NCBI GenBank assembly: GCA_038021145.1
Contig: JBBPHT010000020.1
Location: forward strand, 310,001 to 374,000
Length of the DNA: 64,000 bases
Source of the DNA: Phyllosticta citriasiana
Lineage: Eukaryota; Ascomycota; Dothideomycetes; Botryosphaeriales; Phyllostictaceae
Reading direction: 5' to 3'
Below the pieces are notes generated by a model. It saw only the letters and a list, made by a program, of their open reading frames with translations, had not been told where the DNA came from and made no database searches. The stretch's first letter is position 1. Every line of letters starts with the position of its first letter. Of the stretch, positions 56,213 through 64,000 are shown in pieces. The position numbers and the translations under genes were made by a program.

Positions 56213-58557
56213 GCGTCGACCAGAAGCCCACGCTTCTGTCGCCATTCCCGGACCGGATGGCACCCCCAGCTAACCACCAGCCAAGCACAAATCCCCAGGG
56301 CGACAACCAGGTAAGTAACGGTACTAACATAGGACAAACCCACCCACAGCATACCGTGCAAGTAGCGCAGCAGCACAGCATGGCTCAGCCGGGCCCCCCG
56401 TTCCCGCACTTTCAGGATCCAGCAGCTCACCTCAATCAACCTCAACCTCACTTTCACCACCCTCTCTCACCCGCCCAGCCACCTCTGGGCCAGGGTGGGC
56501 CTCACCCTCCTCCTCCTCCTCCTCCTCCTCCTCCTCCTCTCCAAAATGCTCCTCCTCCCCCTCATCCTCTTCAACCCTCTCCTCAACAACTGCATGATCT
56601 TGAGCGGCATATTCGCGCCGTTTACGGCACAAGTGCAACTGTGCAAGTCAGCATACTGCCGCCTCAAGTCACGCAGTCCAACAAGTCATCACCAATGACG
56701 CCCCTCGACCACCTCGACATCGCGCCCATGCCCTCGAGCTTCAGCGATGCCTGCGAGATCAACCTTCAGCCCCCGGCCGAGGACCATGGCTTCGATTTCA
56801 GTTTGGCCACCCACGAGAGCGACAATGGCTACGACTCGTCGCTGTACTCGTCTGATGCAATATCGCCAGGCTGCTCGCCGTCCACCTCGCCTCGCCAAAG
56901 GGCTTTCCAGCATCATGGCCACCTTGCTCCTGGCCCCCAACTGTCTCTCTCGCGCCGTCCGTCTCTTGTGCCAATGTCAAGAAGTAGCACAGAAATGGAC
57001 GGACTGCTCTCCCCGGTCCCTATCAAGCATGACATGTCGCCGCAAGCCATGCCATTTGCCGAGCTCAACCTCGATGGCTCAGTTGAAGAGACGGGAATCA
57101 CTGCCGAAGAGATTCAAGCCTACATTAGCGAGCAGGATCCCAACAACCATCGCTGGACCTGTCTCTTTCCAGATTGCGGCAAGACCTTTGGACGCCGGGA
57201 GAATATTCGCTCCCACGTCCAAACTCATCTGGGAGACCGTCAGTACCGCTGCAATCACTGCGGCAAGTGCTTCGTTCGCCAGCACGACCTCAAGCGCCAC
57301 GCAAAGATCCACACCGGCGACAAACCGTACAAGTGTCCTTGTGGCGCCGGCTTTGCGCGTCAAGACGCTCTGACCCGTCACCGTCAACGCGGCATGTGTG
57401 ATGGTGCTTTTCCCGGCGCCGTCAAGAAGCAGGCCCGTCGTGGCCGGCCTCGCAAGCATAGGCCCGAGATGGAGGAGCGTCTCGAGAAGTCCAGCAGGAC
57501 GCGCAAGGCCCTGGCCTCCAACTACGAGTCATCTGCGTCGTCGGACGACTCGCCCGGCTCGTCTGGGTATTCACCAGCAGCAAACGTCCACGAGTGCGAC
57601 TCTGCGAGGTTTGGAAACCTCAACGGCCTGCACAACTCTGACGTCCCTTCCTCGTTCAGCTCAAGGTCAGCAGACTCAGAATTCCCAGCGTCGTCACCTT
57701 CAGCACTTGATTTGGATTCCCCATCGTCCCCGATGCCAGCTGATTGCACAACCCCATCAGCGTTTGCGACTCTTTCAGCGCCTTCAGATTGCGTGGCCCC
57801 TTCAGCACTGTCAGATTTCAAGCCCAACGAGTCTTTGGAGCGCTCACTGCACTCTGCACTGTCAGCCGCCTTGTCGCCAGCTTCTTCAGCTTGCCCAGTT
57901 GACCCAAGCCTAACGTCGTTGCCAAACAGTTTCAACGCCGAAGCTGCCTCGAGCCCGTTCGACCCCCAACTCTCACCCGCCGCCCAGCCAGTCGACCACA
58001 GCAAACTCGACCTCGACCTCTCCGACCCCACATCTGCCAACAACAACGACGACGACTCGGACCTCCTCCAACTGCAGTCCTCGCATCCCTTTGACGGCGT
58101 CGCCACGCCGCCCATGTCCCCCGTTCCCAACAACGACGACTACCTCAACAGCACGTCGTCGCCCGCCAAAGACTCATCCTCAGACAACATGCTCTCGGTG
58201 CCCAAGGGCGCCAGCGCAAGAGCGGCCTCGTCGCCGAGCAAACCCAAGCGCACCTCGTCGGGCCGCACGGTCAGCAACCCCTTCTCGACGCCTCCCTCGT
58301 CTCCCCCGCCCATGGCGGCCGGCGGCAGCTTCTTCGCCGACGCGGCCAGCGCGGGCAACGCGGGCGCCGCGTTTGACCTGCAGCCGCTGGGCGACCCGCT
58401 CGTGCCCGTGTCGTGCGGCGGGGCTGGGTTCGGCGGCCCGTCGTCGGCCATGTGGGATCCGTTTGAGGAGGGCATGGATAGCGTTCTTGCGGGCGCCGGG
58501 GAGATTGGCGGCGGTGCCGGGGACTATCCGTGGGATTTTGGCGAGATGGAGCAGTGA
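56068..58557 (+). CDS. ace2: C2H2 zinc-finger transcription factor, Swi5/Ace2 type
   Basis: Nuclear DNA-binding regulator; yeast Swi5/Ace2 act at the end of mitosis on cell-separation and daughter-specific genes, and filamentous orthologues affect septation, conidiation and virulence. 829 aa if unspliced, 809 aa if the stop-free intron at 56311-56370 is removed. The N terminus (MLSNPTSSIQQRRQMHRRQNSTP) is basic and Ser-rich, followed by a polyPro run encoded by CCT repeats at about 56507-56545. Three fingers are encoded at 57151-57400: TCLFPDCGKTFGRREN, YRCNHCGKCFVRQHDLKRH and the atypical third, YKCPCGAGFARQDALTRHRQRGMC, ending in Cys rather than His, as in Swi5/Ace2. A basic segment (KKQARRGRPRKHRPEM) follows as a likely nuclear signal. 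The Ser/Pro-rich C-terminal half has no domain. Confidence 0.88.
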   Translation: MLSNPTSSIQQRRQMHRRQNSTPTIFEAPQVQPMPNMAQRQHFHRRGMSVDQKPTLLSPFPDRMAPPANHQPSTNPQGDNQVSNGTNIGQTHPQHTVQVAQQHSMAQPGPPFPHFQDPAAHLNQPQPHFHHPLSPAQPPLGQGGPHPPPPPPPPPPPLQNAPPPPHPLQPSPQQLHDLERHIRAVYGTSATVQVSILPPQVTQSNKSSPMTPLDHLDIAPMPSSFSDACEINLQPPAEDHGFDFSLATHESDNGYDSSLYSSDAISPGCSPSTSPRQRAFQHHGHLAPGPQLSLSRRPSLVPMSRSSTEMDGLLSPVPIKHDMSPQAMPFAELNLDGSVEETGITAEEIQAYISEQDPNNHRWTCLFPDCGKTFGRRENIRSHVQTHLGDRQYRCNHCGKCFVRQHDLKRHAKIHTGDKPYKCPCGAGFARQDALTRHRQRGMCDGAFPGAVKKQARRGRPRKHRPEMEERLEKSSRTRKALASNYESSASSDDSPGSSGYSPAANVHECDSARFGNLNGLHNSDVPSSFSSRSADSEFPASSPSALDLDSPSSPMPADCTTPSAFATLSAPSDCVAPSALSDFKPNESLERSLHSALSAALSPASSACPVDPSLTSLPNSFNAEAASSPFDPQLSPAAQPVDHSKLDLDLSDPTSANNNDDDSDLLQLQSSHPFDGVATPPMSPVPNNDDYLNSTSSPAKDSSSDNMLSVPKGASARAASSPSKPKRTSSGRTVSNPFSTPPSSPPPMAAGGSFFADAASAGNAGAAFDLQPLGDPLVPVSCGGAGFGGPSSAMWDPFEEGMDSVLAGAGEIGGGAGDYPWDFGEMEQ
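56311..56370 (+). other. Stop-free candidate intron in the Swi5-type gene
   Basis: Donor GTAAGT at 56311 and TACTAAC at 56321-56327 are near-perfect fungal splice signals. Acceptors CACAG at 56349 (39 bp) and GCGCAG at 56370 (60 bp) are both multiples of three without in-frame stop, so splicing or retention both leave the frame open. The 60-bp form has the more usual length. Confidence 0.6.
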
Positions 58558-59556
58558 GTGAGTGAGTGAGTGAGTTTGTTTGTTTCAATCGTCTGTTTAG
58601 GAGGTGGCGATTCGGCCGCTGCCCGCCCGCCCCTTTTTGAGAATGGATGTCGGATCGGGTTGGATTGACTTTTTGTGCTGTATGATGGGATGGTATATGT
58701 GGTGTTTGTACTCCTATGCTGTCTCTCCCTTTCTCTCTCTCTCTCACACTCTCTCTCTCTCTCACACTCTCTCTCTATCTCTCTATTTCTTTCTCTCTTT
58801 CTCCTTGCGGCGCTATCTGTCTGTCTGCCTGTCTGGTCTTGCCTGTCTGGTCAATACAAGAGAACAACAAGAAAGCCTTGCGGACGTTATCTTTCCTTGG
58901 ACAAACGACAAACGAGCGCTAAAACAAACGTCTTAACGAAACGAGACTACGAGACGAAAGCAATCGAAAGAACCTTCTTGAGCAAGCGTACGTACTTACG
59001 TATATATATTTATTGTGGGCGATGAGGACGAATGGGTACCTGAATGAGAACGAGAATTTGTTTGATTGTTTGATTTGGGATTGGATTGGATTGGACTGTT
59101 TTGTTCGTTTCTCTCTTTCTCTCTCTTTACGATTTGTGTTTCTGTTTTGATTTCAAATTTCTTGACCGGGGCTTTGTGATGGACATTCATTCCTTTTCCA
59201 CTTCGCTTCGCTTCGTTTCGTTCGTTTGGTGTGGTATGGGTCGGGTCAAGGGGTTGGTTGAGTAAGGGAGGGTGTGGTACCAGGTGGTATGCCGCTGGCT
59301 ATCTTTACTTACTTTCACTGCTGCGCCACTTTGACCTGACCTACCTACTACCCTAGTACCTACCTACCTTCTTTATCTACCTGTTCCTTTCTTCACTCTT
59401 GTTTTGTTCGGGTTTTTTTTTTTTTTTTTTTTTTCTTCCCCTTTTCTTTGTCTTCTTCTTCTTCTTCTTCTTTGCTCTAATCAATTAATCATGGGCGACG
59501 TGTCGTTCCTTACCCATTTTTTACTTTTTACTTCTTTCTTTTTTTTTTCTTTTTCT

Positions 59557-59583
59557 CCCCCCCCCCCCCCCCCCCCCCCCCCC
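59557..59583. repeat. Poly-C homopolymer of about 27 nt
   Basis: An uninterrupted C run inside a T/C-rich stretch, preceded by T homopolymers from about 59536. The exact length is prone to sequencing error. Confidence 0.85.
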
Positions 59584-62400
59584 TTTTTTCTGCAGGACTT
59601 TTTCTGTCTGTCTGTGAGTTAGTCAGTTAGTCGGTCGGTCATTGTATTTACAACGCGGATGCGTGGGAGCGTGGGTACTGTAGGATCGCGAGAGGTGTGG
59701 CGACGAGAAGCAAGCGGTGGGTGGGTGGGTGGGTGGTGGTGTGTTGCGTGCGTGCAGGCGTCACTACCGCGCTCTCTCTTCCTCTTCCTCTCTTTTTACC
59801 TGCTTGTTTATCTTCTGATGATCTGATCTTATTTTATTGATTTAGATTCGATTTGGTGAGGAACAACTGCACCGCTGGCTATCTCTTCTTTTCTCCTCAC
59901 CTGCGTATTTGCCTATTTGCCTGCCTGTCACTCAGTCTGCTGCTCATTGGCTTCCTTCTTCGCCAGCCAGCTGGCTGGCTACGTGGTTGGATAAATGGGA
60001 TAAATAGATCGTGCAGGAGGGAGGCACCGCACTCACTGCATACTTACAGACGCTGGTGATGTGTGTGATGGACTGCTTACCTACCTACGCAACGCTGCCG
60101 CCTTCACGCGCCACCTATTTTAAGCCATCATCCATCTAACTAACTACCCACCTACCTGTGAGCATTTTTTGTTTTCGTTTTTTGACACGTCTGTCTGGCT
60201 GGCTGGCTCGTGTGCTCGCTTCGCATCGTTTGCTGAGCAATTAGGAGAGAGCAGACGAGCAGACAACAGGCAGACGACGATGTTCGGAAGTAGATTCGTC
60301 TGAATCGAAGCGAAGCAAAGAAGCGTCCCTCTTTCGTGTTCGTGTTCGAGATGGTGGAACAATAGAAGATGGAGAGAAGTTTGGGGAGAGCTTGGGTCAA
60401 GGGGGTTGGGTATTGGTTGGATGGAAAGAGGCCGAGGAGGAGGCTGAAGTACGGTAGCTAAAAAACGCACAGCACAGTACCTGCAGAACTGAGACAACAG
60501 CAGGGGGAGGGAAGAAGAAATGGTGGTGATGGTGGGCAGGCACAGCACTAGTTGGCAGTCGACAGTGGTGCAAGGCATCCAGGCCTGCCAGGTACCAAAG
60601 ACAACAAGCGGCCACCGTGTCTACGACGACGACGACGAACACAACCATCGCAAACCCTGATCGCCAGCAGCACCAACCTGGGCTGGTCAGCGAGCATTGA
60701 GCACGTCTCTGCTCTAAGCGCAGGCCCCGCCGCGCCCTGCCGGCGGTCCGACCGATCAGCGCCCGCCAATCAAGACAGGAAGCGCTTGGCCCGCCGTGCT
60801 CGCCAACACCTGGGCATCGCTCCCAGCCAACCAACCGCCCGCCTTCGTGCCCGGCCGTCGTCCGGTCACTCCACCACCACCACCACCACCACCACCACCA
60901 CCACCGCATGTCGGATGCGCAGCCGAACCGAATCGATGCGGACGGCGGCGGCTGGGAGACGGCACGAGTCGCGGGCGCTAGGAATTTTTTGTCGCGGATC
61001 TTGGAGTTGCCCGGACGAAAAGGACGAGACGAGACGAGACGAGACGGGCTGTCGTTGAGATTGAGATGGGGACGGGGCCGGGAAAACGAATGATGGGGTG
61101 CGGATGCGGATGCACCTGGTAGAATTCGGATTGGCGGGAGGTCGGCACGTGCAGGATGAATGGGCTTTTCTCGCTTGGCTTTCTGGTGCCTTTTCAATGA
61201 TGGTCCGCGGGGGCTCGGGGCGGGAAGAGGTAGTGGCGGGGAGGGGGTGATTTGCGAGGAAGCTCCGAGCTCGATGGTGATCGAACAAGAAGAGTGGAAG
61301 GGGTTCATTGTTTAGGTCTGGGAAGTAGAGAGTAGAGAGCGAGTGGTGTGGTGATGGTGGTGGTGGTGGGGGCCGTGGGATCCCAAAGAGGCAAGGCGGG
61401 AGAGGTGTGCCCTGGGGAACTGGAATATAAGGTGCATGCAGGTGGCCTGCAGGACCGGGATCATGAGGGTCCGATGATGGGTTTTGCAACTCGTCGAACT
61501 TTGAGCCCGGCCGCTGCCGCCGGTTGCCGCGGTGGAAAAGCGAGCCAAGCGACGAGCAACGATGAAGGTTGAGGCTGACTGTGGTCGATCGCTGGGCTGG
61601 CATTTGGGGCAGAAGGGAGGGGAGGGGAGGGCGATCATTCGGGGGCTGCACTGCAGTTACCGGTACATGATGCAGCGGGCGTTCAGCGTGAAACAGAGGA
61701 TCCAAAGGGCCACGGCAGGGTCCCTTGCCACGACCTGCCCATCGAATCGAATCCGTCAACGGCCATGATGAAAGAAAGCGGCACGCGGAACAGTCGACGG
61801 CAGCCCAAGAGAAAAAGAATCTGCCTCCGGGGTCCACAACATGGCAGTCGTTCGGCCCCGGAACAGCGCGGCAGCCGGACGTCAGCCGGAAACATCGGGG
61901 CTCGCAGCGCCTTTGGGGTCCGACTGCCTCCTGCCTCCTGCTGTACTGGGCTGTTACAGTTCTGCTGCTGCTCACCGTCGCACTGCCAGCCTCTTTGCAG
62001 CAGGCCGTTTCGCGTGCGTCCAGCTGCAGTGCCATGGCGCACAAGAGGCAGGTAGTTCTCAACATTGAAGTGAAGCAGTGGTGGTGGACCGACAGCTGTC
62101 AGTGAAAAACGAGCAAGCAGAAGCTCAGGTAGCCGAGAGCGGGACTGTCGGCCTAGCGCTGACCTCATGGCGCAGCCTCAGCATCCATCAATGAGCACAT
62201 GTAAGCGTCAGAGGCAGGCCCAGCACACGACTGGAGCCACGAGATATACACGGAGGCAGAGCAGCATTCCAAGACGGCAGCCAGCCGCCGAGCGGAGACA
62301 CGGCAATTGTTTACTTGTGCCACGGCGTGGTCGCGTGGTGGTGTGGGTAGCACTTTTCATCGAAGAGGTGCCGGGCGCATCGGGGCCAAAGCCTTGGTTA

Positions 62401-62418
62401 GCGCGCGCGCGCGCGCGC
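62401..62418. repeat. (GC)n dinucleotide tract
   Basis: Nine alternating GC units about 320 bp before the AUR1 start; alternating GC can adopt Z-DNA. Non-coding by context. Confidence 0.85.
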
Positions 62419-62737
62419 AGGTGCCTGGGCCCGAGGCGAGCGGCCACCACTTTTACTCAGCCCGCTCATCTCCTCCGTCCGCTCTCCCTCTGCACTCTCT
62501 CATAACATCACTCACATCCCCATCTACCACTGCTCCAGTCGCTCCCTCCCACACCTCACCACCACCACCCACCCCGAGGACGACCAGAGAGAACCACCCC
62601 CTCCCCCTCCTCTCCCGTCTCTGCGTCGCCCTCCCATGCTCTCGACCGCTGCTCAATAGCAGCATCGCCCATTGTCCCCCGTCCATCGCCGCCGCGCACC
62701 GCTCCAGGAGCCCGACTCGCCCACGAACGAGCACACG

Positions 62738-64000
62738 ATGCACACCCGTCTGCCCTCATACCAGGACTACCTGCCGCGCAAGGCCACTCTCCCGGCGTGG
62801 CGGCCCTCGCTGCCCGTCCTCGTCCCCCACACGGTGCGCCGGAAATGGCGCGCAACAAAGTCCAAGATTCGCAGCAGGCAGTCGCCTACCTCGACCGTCT
62901 CGTCGCTCGAGACGTCGACCTCGCCCAGCGACACGCTGCGCTCCCTGCGCAACCACCAGTGGTCCTACTATGACGCCCAGTACATCCTCCTGGCCATTGT
63001 CGGCATCTTTGCTCTGTCCGTCATTGAGGAGCCCGGGCCCATTTTCAAGACGTTTGTGGCGACGCTGCTCATGGGCTCCATGGTCATACCTGCAACGAGA
63101 CAATTCTTCCTGCCATTACTCCCTGCAATCACTTGGTTGGTCCTGTTCTACTCGTGCAAGTACGTCCAAATCCACCTCGCATTCCGCCGCCGCAAATCAC
63201 AATGCTAACCCGCTCGTGCCACAGATTCATATCCGGCGACTACCGTCCGCCCATCTGGGTCCGCGTCCTGCCCGCCCTCGAAAACATCATGTACGGCGCA
63301 AACCTGAGCAACATTCTGTCCGCACACAAGCACGTGGCCCTCGACGTCCTGGCTTGGATACCCTACGGAATCACCCATTTTGGCTCTCCCTTTGTCTGCT
63401 CCGCAGTCATGTTCGTTTTCGGTCCTCCGGGCTCGCTTCCCGTCTATGCGAGATCCTTTGGATACATGAACACAATCGGCGTCCTGGTTCAGCTCTGCTT
63501 TCCTTGCTCGCCTCCCTGGTACGAAAACATCTACGGCCTGGCCCCTGCAAACTACGGCATGCCCGGCGACCCAGCAGGTCTGGCCGCCATTGACAAGCTG
63601 CTCGGGCTCGACCTGTACACCTCCGCCTTTACCGCCTCTCCCATGGTCTTTGGCGCGTTCCCCTCCCTGCACTCGGGCTGGGCAACCATTCACGCCCTTT
63701 TCCTGAGCTACGTCTTCCCCAAAATGTGGCCCGTCTTTTGCGTCTATGTCATGTGGTTGTGGTGGTCGACCATGTACCTCTCACATCACTACGCGGTGGA
63801 TCTCGTTGCCGGCAGTCTGCGTAAGTTGTACCCACACTGCAAAGCAAGCTTTTTTTTTTTTTTTTTTTTTTTTTCCCTCCCCGCGCGCTAATACCCTTGC
63901 ACAGTTGCGGGCACAATCTTCTTCATCGCCAAACAAAAATTCTTGCCTCGGATGCAACCCGACAAGATGACGAGATGGGACTACGACTTTACTGAACTCG
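62738..64000 (+). CDS. aur1: Inositol phosphorylceramide synthase Aur1 (partial, cut by window end)
   Basis: Golgi enzyme that transfers phosphoinositol from phosphatidylinositol to ceramide, essential in fungi and the target of aureobasidin A. Exons are 62738-63159, 63225-63820 and 63905 onward; the C terminus lies outside the window. Several membrane helices are visible (YILLAIVGIFALSVI, FVATLLMGSMVIP, FFLPLLPAITWLVLFYSC, VFCVYVMWLWWSTMYL). The PAP2-type catalytic residues are present: H290 in FPSLHSGW and H329/D333 in SHHYAVDL, 39 residues apart as in the yeast enzyme. The segment LSNILSAHKHVALDVLAWIPYG and HFGSPF matches the region where resistance changes map in yeast, with the His-Phe pair unchanged. 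Intron 2 contains a 25-nt T run before GCTAATAC. The start ATG gives MHTRLPSYQDYLPRK. Confidence 0.95.
63850..63874. repeat. Poly-T run inside AUR1 intron 2
   Basis: 25 T in a row within intron 63821-63904, upstream of the branch-like GCTAATAC and the GCACAG acceptor. It probably varies in length and may influence splicing efficiency. Confidence 0.85.

Larger units (their letters stand above)
58558..62737. other. Long repeat-rich spacer and AUR1 promoter
   Basis: A 4.2-kb block with CT dinucleotides at 58733-58800, T and C homopolymers at 59411-59434 and 59557-59583, CCTA/GGTA near 59341-59365, GGGT near 59717-59735, CAC triplets at about 60868-60905, and GC dinucleotides at 62401-62418. Long open frames on the minus strand (60397-62065) are repeat-encoded and have no domain. 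From about 62460 the plus strand becomes CT-rich toward the AUR1 start. No gene is supportable. Confidence 0.6.

Noticed and set aside
60397..62065. Long minus-strand frames of 303 and 399 codons
   Set aside because: Dominated by Pro/Ser/His and poly-Val from CAC/GTG triplets; no domain, overlapping frames on both strands are equally open, so GC-rich repeat sequence is the simpler explanation.

Overview
The window is eukaryotic nuclear DNA from a filamentous ascomycete (Pezizomycotina, most likely a Sordariomycete; I cannot fix the order or species). The evidence is short introns of about 47-126 bp with GTRNGT donors, CTRAY branch sites and YAG acceptors, single-gene transcription units on both strands, and recognisable fungal orthologues: an APSES regulator of the StuA type, DASH subunit Spc34, a Swi5/Ace2-type zinc-finger protein, nuclear serine protease Nma111 and inositol phosphorylceramide synthase Aur1. 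No rRNA, convincing tRNA, transposon, CRISPR array or bacterial-style operon was found.

Layout. 1-12431 is a gene-poor block full of short tandem repeats, ending in the long leader of the StuA gene (12432-14444, +). After 3.5 kb of repeat-rich spacer comes a divergent pair, RPN3 (-) and SPC34 (+), sharing a 290-bp promoter. The compact middle part follows: an NYN-domain protein (-), the very large N-recognin UBR1 (-), the five-exon QCR9 (-), PYM (+), NMA111 (+) and a small membrane protein (+). From 39.4 kb the gene density falls again: a DUF6594-type membrane protein (+), a RasGAP (+), a small conserved protein split into four exons (+), the kinetochore protein Mis14/Nsl1 (+), the ubiquitin-eS31 (S27a) fusion (-), the Swi5/Ace2-type factor (+), and AUR1 (+), which runs off the right end.

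The genes are mostly housekeeping and are not one pathway. There are thematic overlaps: ubiquitin/proteasome functions (RPN3, UBR1, ubiquitin-S27a), kinetochore functions (SPC34, MIS14) and two developmental or cell-cycle transcription factors (StuA, Swi5/Ace2-type). Both transcription-factor genes, and AUR1 beside one of them, sit next to the longest and most repeat-rich intergenic blocks.

Exon models below were built by hand from splice consensus, reading phase and protein-like continuity; all summed coding lengths are multiples of three. The points most worth a second look are: a 146-codon ATG-less reading frame directly upstream and in frame with StuA; two GC-AG introns in small genes; a 16-codon last exon completing the third membrane helix of the DUF6594 protein; a stop-free intron in the Swi5-type gene; an overlapping 88-codon uORF on that same gene; and a predicted active NYN ribonuclease of unknown role. 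I saw no clear-cut new multi-gene system.
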